From: Virgibacillus necropolis
Lineage (GTDB): Bacteria > Bacillota > Bacilli > Bacillales > Amphibacillaceae
Assembly: GCF_002224365.1 (NCBI RefSeq)
Contig: NZ_CP022437.1
Coordinates: forward strand, 3,100,001 to 3,164,000
Direction: 5' to 3'
DNA: 64,000 bases
Shown here piece after piece: positions 1 through 8,277 of this stretch. Within the stretch, counting starts at the first letter, position 1, and every line of letters starts with the position of its first letter. Under the pieces are notes generated by a model. That model saw only the letters and a program-made list of their open reading frames with translations. It did not search any database and was not told the DNA's origin. The translations under genes were made by a program, and so were the position numbers.

Positions 1-387
1 GAGTTCTTGGTTACTTGCGTTTCTTGTCTTATTGACCGAGACCATCACGCCTGTTTCTATGCCTCTCCGTTTTAACTCTTCTGGATCTGAGGTAGTCATT
101 TTCGCAGCATATTCTTCAACACGGGATCCGCCAAAAACGGTATGTGTATGACTATCCACAAATCCCGGTGCCACCACTTTACCAGTAGCATCAATTATTT
201 CTGCCTGCTCAATATCAACATTTTGTGTGACATCTTCTTTTGAACCAACTGCAATTATCTTCTCACCGGATATCGCTATCCAGCCATCTATAATTTTTCC
301 AATTGAATCAGCTTTATCACCTGTACAGGTTAAAACTTCATTTGCGTTCGTTATGACTAAGTCTGCTTTTTCTTTTTGATTAACCAA
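1..387 (-). CDS. hutI: Imidazolonepropionase-like amidohydrolase, N-terminal part (runs off window)
   Basis: The 129 codons present carry the N-terminal metal site of the amidohydrolase superfamily (VDSHTHTVFGGSR near residue 75) followed by a region that parallels HutI (KRRGIETGVMVSVNKTRNAS). HutI opens the imidazolone ring made by urocanase, giving N-formimino-glutamate in the cytoplasm. Start: a TTG at 385-387 is preceded by GGAGG at 396-400 with 8-nt spacing; no ATG fits as well. It lies about 100 bp downstream of hutU on the same strand, the usual hut order. The C-terminal two thirds lie outside the window, so I cannot exclude another HutI-like amidohydrolase. Confidence 0.8.
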   Translation of the reverse strand, partial: MVNQKEKADLVITNANEVLTCTGDKADSIGKIIDGWIAISGEKIIAVGSKEDVTQNVDIEQAEIIDATGKVVAPGFVDSHTHTVFGGSRVEEYAAKMTTSDPEELKRRGIETGVMVSVNKTRNASNQEL

Positions 388-484
388 TCGTTTTACCTCC
401 TGTACGAAATTGCTAGACAAGTATTTTTAGGGAAAAGGGATATGCAACTGTGGCCATCCCCCTTCACCCTATTTTTATAATCTA

Positions 485-2206
485 TTACTTTTGATCGTCT
501 GGTCCGAAAGTAGCTGTAGGCGTCCACCAAAGTGGAATTTTGATACTTTCATCTGTAAGCTTCCCTTTCCCATTGGCAACATCTTTCGCACTTTCATAGC
601 CTGCTTGCGCATGACGTACTACACCGATACCAGAGTCTACTGTCATACTAACTTCTAGGCGCATATTTGCCTCTTCCGTTCCATCAGCTATCATCGTTAC
701 CCCTGTGTGAACTGCTTCACCCATTGAATAGTTTGCTTGCAGGGCAATCAAATCACACATACCAACAGCATTAAGCAAGCCATTCAGTACAGGCCAATCA
801 GAAATCAAATCACCGCCATCAGGCATGTTTTCCGATTCAAACGTCGGATTTACGATCGACCCCGAATCAAGGTTGTCACGTGAGAATGCAACAGGTCCTT
901 TTAAATCGCCTCGCTTAACCATTTCGTTAACTTCAAGAGCAAATTCTTTCCGTTGACCGAAGCCTAAATAACAAATACGGGCAGGTAATCCTTCAATCGG
1001 AATGTGCTCCTTAGCTAAATTAATCCATCTAGTGACAAGTAAATCGTCTTTGAACTTTTCAAGAACCATATTGTCAATTTTCTCTAAATCGGAAGGATCA
1101 CCAGACATGCATATCCAACGGAATGGTCCACGGCCTTCACAGAAAAGTGGTCTGATATATTCAGCGACAAAACCTGGAATTTTCATTGCTTCATCTTCTG
1201 GCATCCCACCGTCGCGACACTCCTTACGTAAGCTTGTGCCGTATTCAAAAGCATGTACACCATCATCAAAGAATTTATTCGTTACTCGCAATTCACGGAT
1301 CATTGTTTCTTGTGCTTTTTGCAAATAAAGTTGACGATCTCTTTTACGCAATTCGTCCGCCTCTTCCACCGTAAAACCAGCAGGCAAGTAGGAAATCGGA
1401 TCATGGGCTGGTGTCATGGAAGTAAGAATATCTGGTTTAAATCCTTTTTCGTATGCTTCCTCGAAAATGTCAGCAGCGTTCCCAACTACGCCAATTCCGA
1501 TAGCCGTACCTTCTGTCGCATTCTTCTCAGCCAATGCAATTGCCTCATCAAGCGAGTCTGCAAGGACATCGATATAACCAACTTTCATACGACGCTCGAT
1601 AATTTCAACATTTGAATCACAAAGAATTGCAACACCATTATGCATTGCCATAGCTCTTGTTTGGTTTCCACCCATTCCCCCTGCACCAGCAGTCAACATT
1701 ATTTTCCCAACAAGCGAATCATTGTAATGTTTGCGTGCAATCGCAGAAAGTGTTTCAAACGTTCCTTGGATAACACCTTGTGTACCAATGTATTCCCAAG
1801 GGGCAGCAGTGTATTGAGCAAAAATTGTTAAGTTTTTATCCTGTAAATCATAGAATGTTTCCCATGTAGGTTTCATAATGTTGGTTGTTGCCATTACTAC
1901 TTTTGGTGCATATTTATGTGTTTTAAAAACAGCAACTGGCATACCCGACTGAACGACCAATGTTTCATCTTCTTCCAATTCTTTTAACGATTTTACGATT
2001 GCGTGGTAAGACTCCCAGTTACGTGCAGCTTTTCCAATACCGCCATAAACAACAAGTTCTTCAGGTTTTTCAGCATTCTCCATGTTATTTTCAAGCATTC
2101 TGAGAATTGTTTCTTGTCTCCAACCTTTACAACGCAATTCACTTCCGCGTTGCGCTTTTACAGAGTATAGAATTTCTGGCTTCTGTTGTGTGTTTTGTTC
2201 AACCAT
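485..2206 (-). CDS. hutU: Urocanate hydratase (urocanase)
   Basis: This converts urocanate to 4-imidazolone-5-propionate, the second step of histidine breakdown. At 573 residues it is near the family's usual 550-560. It shows the NAD-binding glycine stretch LTAGAGGMGGNQTR (about residues 171-184) and the late conserved CYLGFGQR segment, whose Cys matches the family's catalytic region. ATG at 2206 follows AAGGAGG with 9-nt spacing. It is followed by a hutI-like gene in the same direction. A divergent LysR gene starts 270 bp upstream, and the shared intergenic region holds a cre-like site, suggesting carbon catabolite control. There is no hutH upstream here, so the operon differs in arrangement from the B. 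subtilis hutPHUIGM order. Confidence 0.96.
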   Translation of the reverse strand: MVEQNTQQKPEILYSVKAQRGSELRCKGWRQETILRMLENNMENAEKPEELVVYGGIGKAARNWESYHAIVKSLKELEEDETLVVQSGMPVAVFKTHKYAPKVVMATTNIMKPTWETFYDLQDKNLTIFAQYTAAPWEYIGTQGVIQGTFETLSAIARKHYNDSLVGKIMLTAGAGGMGGNQTRAMAMHNGVAILCDSNVEIIERRMKVGYIDVLADSLDEAIALAEKNATEGTAIGIGVVGNAADIFEEAYEKGFKPDILTSMTPAHDPISYLPAGFTVEEADELRKRDRQLYLQKAQETMIRELRVTNKFFDDGVHAFEYGTSLRKECRDGGMPEDEAMKIPGFVAEYIRPLFCEGRGPFRWICMSGDPSDLEKIDNMVLEKFKDDLLVTRWINLAKEHIPIEGLPARICYLGFGQRKEFALEVNEMVKRGDLKGPVAFSRDNLDSGSIVNPTFESENMPDGGDLISDWPVLNGLLNAVGMCDLIALQANYSMGEAVHTGVTMIADGTEEANMRLEVSMTVDSGIGVVRHAQAGYESAKDVANGKGKLTDESIKIPLWWTPTATFGPDDQK

Positions 2207-2267
2207 TTTATATTTCCTCCTTGTAAATAAAACTCTTTTATTTTTGAAGCAAGTTTTTTAGATTGCG

Positions 2268-2284
2268 AAAAAAGCGCTTACATA
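2268..2284 (-). promoter_or_regulatory. cre-like catabolite-responsive element upstream of hutU
   Basis: On the minus strand the sequence reads ATGTAAGCGCTTTTTT. It matches the CcpA cre core (TGNAANCGNT) well at its 5' half and centre but not at the final CA. It lies about 65 bp upstream of the hutU start, where repression of the hut operon by glucose would be expected. Confidence 0.45.
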
Positions 2285-2409
2285 TAATTCATGATGAATG
2301 TTTATGTAGTAATGGTAAAAGGATCTTAACGAAATCATCACCTCGCAAAAGATTATTTCAAGTTTGAAATTCTGAATTTATCTACTTTCAATAATAGTGT
2401 AATTAATAT

Positions 2410-2462
2410 AAACTATAAATACCAATACATAGTTTAAATAGTTCTATAGCTTGAAACTATAG
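2410..2462. promoter_or_regulatory. Cluster of AAACTAT/ATAGTTT half-sites, probable LysR operator
   Basis: Two inverted pairs lie just before the LysR start. AAACTAT (2410-2416) pairs with ATAGTTT (2429-2435). CTATAG (2444-2449) pairs with CTATAG (2457-2462), across a 7-nt spacer. The arrangement resembles LysR-type T-N11-A boxes. The second pair abuts the Shine-Dalgarno of the LysR gene, so autoregulation is plausible, and the divergent hutU promoter would share the region. Confidence 0.5.
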
Positions 2463-2477
2463 GAGAGGGGATTAGCC

Positions 2478-3371
2478 TTGGAATTACAGCATTTACAACA
2501 TTTATATTACTTTGTAACCGTAATTGATCATTCAACATTTACTGCTGCAGCTGAAAAAGTGCATATTTCCCAACCATCATTAAGTACTTCTATTAAAAAG
2601 TTGGAAAAAGAGCTTGGTTTTACTCTATTAGATAGAAGTAAAAGAGAATTAAAATTAACCAAGGAAGGAAAAATTCTATATCAGGAGGCTAAAAAGCTTT
2701 TGATTCATTTTGACCATGTTTCAGATGAAATGAATCGATTAAAAAAAGAAGGACCATTAGAATTATCCGTAGGTATCATAGAGTCATCCAAATTTTGGGT
2801 TCCTAAAGTTCTGACAAAATTTACAGGAGAGTATGCAGACGTCTATATCCGATTATTGGATGTTCTTAGTTTTAAAGATGTCGAAAATGCCCTAAAAAAT
2901 TTTGACATTCACCTAGCAATAACAAATCAATATATTAATAATGACAGCATTAAAACAATTCCACTATATGACGAACGATTGGTTGCTCTACTGCCACCGT
3001 CACACCCATTAAAATATAAGAGTTTTATAACCATTCAAGATTTAAAGAATGAAAAACTTATTATCTCAAAGGAAGGGTTTCAAACACGAGAGGATATTTT
3101 AAATGCCTTTAGAAAAGGAGGAATAAAACCAAATATTCATTTTGAAATTGGAAGATTTGAAACAGCATGCGACCTTGTGGAGGAAGGATTGGGGGTCACG
3201 GTAGCACCTGAAAACTACGTAAAGCATATGGGGAGAACCAATTTTCATTTTAAACGAATTCACGATTCAAATATATCAAGGACAGTATATTTAGCCTTTG
3301 ATACAAATCGCTATTTGCCACCACTAGTTGACCAATTTATATTGTTAGTGAAAACGTATTTTAATAAGTAG
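2478..3371 (+). CDS. LysR-family transcriptional regulator
   Basis: 297 residues with the standard layout: N-terminal winged HTH (about residues 4-62, with STFTAAAEKVHISQPSLSTS as the recognition region), a linker helix, then a periplasmic-binding-like effector domain to the C terminus. The start is a TTG at 2478 preceded by the strong GGAGAGGGG at 2462-2470; no better-placed ATG exists. It is transcribed divergently from hutU, so control of the histidine operon is the obvious hypothesis, though Bacillus hut is normally controlled by HutP. The effector is not readable from sequence. A strong terminator follows at 3421-3461. Confidence 0.92.
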   Translation: MELQHLQHLYYFVTVIDHSTFTAAAEKVHISQPSLSTSIKKLEKELGFTLLDRSKRELKLTKEGKILYQEAKKLLIHFDHVSDEMNRLKKEGPLELSVGIIESSKFWVPKVLTKFTGEYADVYIRLLDVLSFKDVENALKNFDIHLAITNQYINNDSIKTIPLYDERLVALLPPSHPLKYKSFITIQDLKNEKLIISKEGFQTREDILNAFRKGGIKPNIHFEIGRFETACDLVEEGLGVTVAPENYVKHMGRTNFHFKRIHDSNISRTVYLAFDTNRYLPPLVDQFILLVKTYFNK

Positions 3372-3420
3372 TTTTTATCGATTGGCATCCTGATACGAAT
3401 AGAACTATATGCTTTTCAAT

Positions 3421-3461
3421 ACTTATCCTCTAAACACAACACTGTTATTTAGAGGATAAGT
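3421..3461. terminator. Bidirectional rho-independent terminator
   Basis: Perfect 14-bp stem ACTTATCCTCTAAA (3421-3434) / TTTAGAGGATAAGT (3448-3461) with a 13-nt loop and a T-rich tail on the plus strand. It lies between the convergent LysR and phosphoesterase genes. Confidence 0.85.
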
Positions 3462-3469
3462 TTTCCTTC

Positions 3470-3967
3470 TTAACCTTTATCACTAAAAAAACTAATTTCC
3501 GCCCTAACTTCCTCACCAATCTCAAGAATCCCATACGAATAATAAGGCAACTTCCGCTTATCGGTTGGGGATCCCGGGTTCATTAATAGTATATTTTTAA
3601 AGTACCGTATCATTGGAATGTGCGAGTGGCCAAAAATGATAACGTCGACTTCTTGTCCTTCGAAAGCTTCCAATGCACGCTTTTCTGTTGTTTTTTTCTC
3701 ACCATGTCCATGGACAATTCCAATTTTATATCCATTCACTTCTACTATTTGTTGTGCGGGAAATTGTTCTTTTATATCATCTGAATCAACATTTCCATAG
3801 ACACCTTTAACTTCGGCATAATTGGAAAGCGTTTTGTAAACCTCCACCGATTTCCAATCACCTGCGTGAATAATAAGGTCAGCTGTTTTACATGCCGCAA
3901 TTAAGTTAGTTGGCAGTTGCTTACTTTTATCCGATATATGAGTGTCTGCTGTTACGAGGATTTCCAC
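3470..3967 (-). CDS. YfcE/MJ0936-type metallophosphoesterase
   Basis: A short calcineurin-like phosphoesterase. All metal motifs are present: TADTH near the N terminus, HAGDW, GNVD, HGH, GHSHIP and NPGSPT. Such proteins hydrolyse phosphodiesters in vitro; the physiological substrate is generally unknown. I place the start at GTG 3965-3967 (protein begins VEILVTADTH) because AAAGG at 3976-3980 has the correct spacing; an in-frame codon at 3994 would add nine residues that do not look like the family. A decayed copy of the first ~80 bases of this gene lies at about 7793-7878. Confidence 0.88.
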   Translation of the reverse strand: MEILVTADTHISDKSKQLPTNLIAACKTADLIIHAGDWKSVEVYKTLSNYAEVKGVYGNVDSDDIKEQFPAQQIVEVNGYKIGIVHGHGEKKTTEKRALEAFEGQEVDVIIFGHSHIPMIRYFKNILLMNPGSPTDKRKLPYYSYGILEIGEEVRAEISFFSDKG

Positions 3968-4031
3968 CAGTAACAACCTTTCTTTTCGTATCATTATCTC
4001 ACGTTACAATCAATTATACTTTATTACTTAA

Positions 4032-4436
4032 CTACTTTCTTTCCCTTTCCCCTAGAATATCCTTGATCATTTCAATATGAAACGCTGCCCATGCCTTTTC
4101 TTTAAAATGAAAAATGACACTGATTGTTAAAAGAATGAGGTATAGAGAAATAAAAATCGCCCAAAGTAAACTGCCATCTTTAAATATAACGTCTTGAATT
4201 TTTCCTGAAATTAAAAATAAAAGCCAGGGAATCGAAGTGATGAAGATTGGAATAATACCCATTCCGTTTCGTTCTTTAATCATTCGATAATGGACTAATT
4301 GAAGAGTTTTGCTGTCAAGGGATTCATAGAAGGATTTGATTTCAGCTGTCTCTTTAAGTTCCTTATTGGAATGGATTTCTTTTTGTCCTTTTAATGTGAG
4401 AAATAACTTATGCGCATCTCCGCGAAAAGAAAACAT
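4032..4436 (-). CDS. Small membrane protein of unknown function
   Basis: 134 residues. The first ~65 are polar (MFSFRGDAHKLFLTLKG at the start). Two hydrophobic segments follow at about residues 59-77 (GIIPIFITSIPWLLFLISG) and 89-110 (LLWAIFISLYLILLTISVIF), then a charged C-terminal tail. ATG at 4436 has a run of AAGGGGGG upstream. I do not recognise a family. It is divergent from the yojN-like gene and downstream of nothing obvious, so context gives little. Confidence 0.7.
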   Translation of the reverse strand: MFSFRGDAHKLFLTLKGQKEIHSNKELKETAEIKSFYESLDSKTLQLVHYRMIKERNGMGIIPIFITSIPWLLFLISGKIQDVIFKDGSLLWAIFISLYLILLTISVIFHFKEKAWAAFHIEMIKDILGERERK

Positions 4437-4512
4437 GCCGTCCCCCCTTTTGATTTATAATGTCAATTGTTTACTTCATATGGGAGATACATACATTCAT
4501 TTACGTGGTTTT

Positions 4513-4540
4513 AGGACAAGAAACCTGACCCCACGACCCA
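4513..4540. repeat. Palindromic GGGACAAG-AACCTGTCC-type repeat, degenerate copy
   Basis: AGGACAAGAAACCTGACCCC followed by CACGACCC. This is one of at least six related units in the window (23988, 49088, 49258, 52057, 63895, 63983). It is flanked by imperfect inverted copies of ATATGGGAGAT and ATCTCCCTATAT (about 4476 and 4549). Confidence 0.6.
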
Positions 4541-4596
4541 CAAACTTTGTCATCTCCCTATATAAGGTTTAGAATATCCTTGAAAGGAGTTTATCC

Positions 4597-5472
4597 ATGC
4601 ACACTAACTACAATCTACCAGAAAATATAATTGAAATTTTAAATACAAACCAAAGAGAAAATGATGACACATATCAGGAATTGATTCGACAAGGCGGCTA
4701 TGTCCCCCCACATATGGATCTATTAATCGATGCAATTTCAGCACTAAGCATGGGCAAAAATGTTTTACTGAAAGGTCCTACAGGTGCTGGAAAGACTAAG
4801 TTTGCTGAAACACTATCCAATTTGTTCCACCAACCAATGTTCAGTGTCAACTGCTCCGTGGATTTGGATGCGGAAAGCTTAATGGGCTTTAAAACGTTAA
4901 CATATGAAGCAGACAAACAACAGATTGAATTTGTACCAGGTCCCGTCACGAGTGCGATGAACGGTGGAACCTTTCTTTATATTGATGAAATAAATATGGC
5001 CAAGCCGGAAACATTGCCACTCATTAACGGCGTGCTTGACTACCGAAGGACGATCACCAATCCTTTTACAAACGAAATTATTACAGCAAAAGATGGTTTT
5101 AATGTTATTGCTGCAATCAACGAAGGCTATGTTGGTACAGTCCCATTGAATGAGGCACTGAAAAATCGTTTTATTGTTATTGATGTTCCGTATATTGAAG
5201 GGGAACAATTGAAGGAATTGATCCAAACGAATACAAGGTTAACAAACAAATCAACAATCGATTTATTTGTCACCTTGTCCAGTGACCTCATTCGCGCTGT
5301 TTCACAAGGCAAACTATCCGAAGATGCTGCATCCATTCGCGCATTGCTCGACGCTTGTGATCTGAGTGTCATCATCCCGCCGAAACGGGCAATTCTACGG
5401 TCAATCGTCGATAAACTGGAAGAAGGGCGAGAACGCGAATTTGTTAAAAATCTAGCAGATACCCTTTTTTAG
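4597..5472 (+). CDS. yojN: MoxR/NorQ-type AAA+ ATPase (YojN-like)
   Basis: 291 residues with Walker A GPTGAGKT (about 60-67), Walker B FLYIDEIN, a sensor region with NEGYVGTVPLNEALKNRF and the MoxR-like C-terminal lid. ATPases of this class pair with a VWA-domain protein and act as a chaperone-like machine that inserts metals or remodels a target. The next gene on the same strand is such a VWA protein, matching the yojN-yojO pair I recall from B. subtilis. ATG 4597 follows AAAGGAG. The pair is separated by an unusual 21-bp tandem repeat. No nitric oxide reductase or Rubisco target lies nearby, so the client is unknown. Confidence 0.85.
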   Translation: MHTNYNLPENIIEILNTNQRENDDTYQELIRQGGYVPPHMDLLIDAISALSMGKNVLLKGPTGAGKTKFAETLSNLFHQPMFSVNCSVDLDAESLMGFKTLTYEADKQQIEFVPGPVTSAMNGGTFLYIDEINMAKPETLPLINGVLDYRRTITNPFTNEIITAKDGFNVIAAINEGYVGTVPLNEALKNRFIVIDVPYIEGEQLKELIQTNTRLTNKSTIDLFVTLSSDLIRAVSQGKLSEDAASIRALLDACDLSVIIPPKRAILRSIVDKLEEGREREFVKNLADTLF

Positions 5473-5496
5473 GGGGGGAATCGAGCTTGGGGCTTG

Positions 5497-5706
5497 TCTC
5501 CCGAGTTTGGGCAGCTGTCTCCCGAGTGCGGCCGGATGTCTCCCGAGTTAGTGCAGCTGTCTCCCGAGTTTGGGCGGCTGTCTCCCGAGTTGGGGTAGCT
5601 GCCTCCCGAGTACGGCCGGATGTCTCCCGAGTTTGGGCCGCTGTCTCCCGAATACGAGTGGCTGTCTCCCGAGTGCGTGTGGCTGTCTCCCGAGTTTGGG
5701 TGGCTT
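5497..5706. repeat. Ten-copy 21-bp tandem repeat (minisatellite)
   Basis: Ten head-to-tail units of exactly 21 bp, each beginning TCTCCCGAGT (one CCTCCCGAGT, one TCTCCCGAAT) followed by an 11-bp variable part such as TTGGGCAGCTG or GCGGCCGGATG. It fills the gap between the yojN-like stop and the yojO-like Shine-Dalgarno. Because 21 is a multiple of three the reading frames stay open on both strands, but these are not convincing genes. The array is notably GC-rich compared with its surroundings. Confidence 0.97.
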
Positions 5707-5759
5707 GCAGCAAACTAGACAAAAAGACCGCACCTAGATTAGAAAGGAGGAGAAATCCA

Positions 5760-7679
5760 ATGAAATATAACCGCTGGGATGATTCCAAGGTAGATACGAA
5801 TCTTTTTCTGCAGTTACAAGACTTATCCACTATATTGTCGAATAAGCAGGATTTAAAATTCGAATACACATATGGGTCATTTATTGATCTCATCGATGAA
5901 AAGGTGACAGGTAGCCATTTCTGGGATGTGGTGAATGAAACGATTAAGGAGTCTGGGTATAAAACAGATGTGTTTTTGCGTACAATTGGGACTTTGCATT
6001 ATTCACATCTTCCCTCTATGAAAGCCTATTTAGAAGAAACAAAAGAATCAGCCCTACCGAAATTTGCTGCTCAACTTATTACGTTACTGGAAGATTTACG
6101 CCTGGAAGAAATCATAGTAAAAGATAGACCAGGTACGAAAAAAGACTTTGCTATCCGGAAAAAGTACCTAAAGCACTATTTTGAGACCCGATTATCTTCA
6201 AACGTGACAAAAAGCTACTCACTCGATGAATTGTTTTGTCTCATCTATCTGTTACTACAATCAGATCAGCCAGATCCAACTTTTCCGAGAGTGAATGAGC
6301 AGCAGCTAAGCCATTTGGAAAAATTAAAACCGCTCATTTATGCCTCTTTTGAAGCAAAAGGCACGGATGACATTACTAAAATTACTGAACAAATCGTATT
6401 TCAATTAGAGAAACATTATCAGGACATGATAAATAATTATTTTACATTCCCAATTTCACACATAGAAAGTTATGCCATGAACACATTATTTGATGAATTA
6501 ACGCGGACAGATGATCTCGAAAACGATGACGAAGAAGAAGTGGATCAGGAGAAAAATGAGTACATTGACGAAAAATTCTCCTCATGGCACAGGGAGAATC
6601 AAAACAGTGACAGGAAGCAAACCTTTCTGCAATTTGAGTTAGAAGTTGGCACGAAGACAAACATCATGGGCGGCGGAACGAGAGAAACCGAAGATGCTGA
6701 TCAAGCCATGGGAACCATTCAAGGAGCTTCAGGACAAAGTGAGAAAAATGACTATTCGGAAGTCGAGTCACTAGAGAAACAAGGGACAACCCAAGGAAAA
6801 CAAACAACTGAACCTGTCTATGGAGAGGAAAATAAAGATGCAGTTGCGATCACAAAGAAAGCTACGTCACCGTCAATAGAAGATGAACGGACTTACCAGA
6901 ACGTTGTCAGTTCGATCGAAATCTACAAACGAAAGCTTGCATCCACAATTGAAAAAGTATTGGAACACAAAAAGAATGATGCGCGGAGAGATTTAATCAT
7001 TGGTCGGCTATCCAAAAAGTTGCTGCCCGTTATTATCGACGAAAACCCAAGGGTATTTTATAAGAAAAACCAGGAATCAAAAAATATCGATGCCGTTTTC
7101 ACCCTACTCGTGGACTGTTCCGCTTCCATGCATAATAAAATAAATGAAACCAAACGAGGCATTGTACTGTTTCATGAAGTGTTAAATCAGCTAAAGATCC
7201 CCCACTCCATTGTCGGTTTTTGGGAGGATGCAAATGACGCGCAGGATAACTATCAGCCAAATTATTTTCACGTTATCCATTCCCACACGGATTCCCTTTA
7301 TCAAAACGCGGGGGCCAAAATCATGCAGCTCGAGCCAGAGGAAGATAACCGAGATGGCTTCAGCATACGTATCATGACAAAGCAGTTAGCAGCCAGAAGA
7401 GAAAAGCACAAATTCCTGCTCGTATTTTCAGACGGTGAACCAGCTGCTATGAATTATGATCAAAATGGCATTATCGATACGAACGTCGCTGTATCAGAAG
7501 CGCGCAAAAAAGGAATTGATGTCATTGGGATGTTTTTAGCAGATGGAGAAATCGACGAAAGAGAAGATCTAACGATGAAAAATATTTATGGGAAAGAACG
7601 TGTAATGATTCCAAGTGTTGCCGAGCTACCTGAGCATTTCGCGCCACTTTTGAAGAAATTGTTGTTGCGGACGATTTAG
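5760..7679 (+). CDS. yojO: VWA-domain protein partner of the MoxR-type ATPase (YojO-like)
   Basis: 639 residues from ATG 5760, which follows AGAAAGGAGG at a normal distance. A longer in-frame reading from 5487 would only translate the tandem repeat, so I reject it. The C-terminal third is a von Willebrand A domain with a MIDAS (VDCSASMHNK, DxSxS) and a later SDGEP loop. The middle (about residues 240-345) is strongly acidic and low-complexity (ENDDEEEVDQEKNEYIDE). Length matches the B. subtilis YojO I recall. It probably forms a cytoplasmic complex with the upstream ATPase. Confidence 0.87.
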   Translation: MKYNRWDDSKVDTNLFLQLQDLSTILSNKQDLKFEYTYGSFIDLIDEKVTGSHFWDVVNETIKESGYKTDVFLRTIGTLHYSHLPSMKAYLEETKESALPKFAAQLITLLEDLRLEEIIVKDRPGTKKDFAIRKKYLKHYFETRLSSNVTKSYSLDELFCLIYLLLQSDQPDPTFPRVNEQQLSHLEKLKPLIYASFEAKGTDDITKITEQIVFQLEKHYQDMINNYFTFPISHIESYAMNTLFDELTRTDDLENDDEEEVDQEKNEYIDEKFSSWHRENQNSDRKQTFLQFELEVGTKTNIMGGGTRETEDADQAMGTIQGASGQSEKNDYSEVESLEKQGTTQGKQTTEPVYGEENKDAVAITKKATSPSIEDERTYQNVVSSIEIYKRKLASTIEKVLEHKKNDARRDLIIGRLSKKLLPVIIDENPRVFYKKNQESKNIDAVFTLLVDCSASMHNKINETKRGIVLFHEVLNQLKIPHSIVGFWEDANDAQDNYQPNYFHVIHSHTDSLYQNAGAKIMQLEPEEDNRDGFSIRIMTKQLAARREKHKFLLVFSDGEPAAMNYDQNGIIDTNVAVSEARKKGIDVIGMFLADGEIDEREDLTMKNIYGKERVMIPSVAELPEHFAPLLKKLLLRTI

Positions 7680-8277
7680 TTTTGAAATTCATGCTTTTCT
7701 CGCTCTACCTTGCCTATTTGCTCACTTAAAAAGGAGCTGCCAATTACATGCGTGAATAATTAGAACAGCTAGTTTACATTCTTTACAAGACAGGGCAATA
7801 GTTGCTTACCTTTATCTGTATAAGAGAATCTGTTGTTACGAAGACTTTTCACGTCCAACTTCTTTCTACCAATTATTACCACAAACAATCATATAGTAAA
7901 ACAAAAAAGCCGTAATCCTATAGCACATCCGTAACTACGTAGAGACTTCAAACGGGTAAAAGTAAGAACCCGACAAAATTAAAATCCACCTTGTATAAGA
8001 TGGATTAATACGCTAGTAATATTTTTACATTTTAGTCAATTTAATTACTCATTTTTTCGGTTTTTTTAAACATGTGAATTTTGTTCTTTAGTAATTCAAC
8101 TAACATATTTTGTAACTCGTTTTAAATTTTTGCTTCTCAAGTTATTAAAAAGGTGAATGAACGTTCATATAAATACTTTGTTTTTGATATAACAATGATT
8201 GACGTTAAAACTTTTGAAGCTACTTTCAAGTACATAGAACTCACAAAAACTATTCTCTCAAAAAAATACTAAATATA
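7680..8277. other. Long AT-rich intergenic region
   Basis: Apart from the phosphoesterase relic at about 7793-7878 and a small CGGGT/ACCCG hairpin near 7950, I see no gene, RNA or clear promoter in these ~600 bases. The 3' half is very AT-rich and separates the yojO-like gene from the convergent malic enzyme gene. Confidence 0.6.
7793..7878 (-). pseudogene. Relic of a YfcE-type phosphoesterase 5' end
   Basis: Read on the minus strand, this stretch aligns with the start of the phosphoesterase gene at 3967. Both contain a GTG start region, CTTCGTAACA/CTCGTAACA, GATAAA-GTAAGCAACT and the upstream AGAAAG. Identity is roughly 75-80 per cent, with small indels that break the frame. Only the first ~20 codons and the leader are recognisable. 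It has the same orientation as the intact gene, about 3.9 kb away, with the yojN-yojO pair between. Confidence 0.6.

Noticed and set aside
5497-5706. CRISPR array
   Set aside because: Units are strictly tandem 21-mers with no constant repeat/unique spacer alternation of CRISPR size, and no cas genes are near.
5444-5893. Minus-strand frame giving a Thr-Arg-Glu repeat protein (and plus-strand frame from 5487)
   Set aside because: Both are the 21-bp tandem repeat read as protein. The true gene starts at 5760 behind a clear Shine-Dalgarno; repeat frames stay open only because 21 is divisible by three.
4597-7679. NorQ/NorD nitric oxide reductase activation system
   Set aside because: The ATPase/VWA pair has that architecture, but no nor structural genes are present, so only the general MoxR/VWA role is supported.
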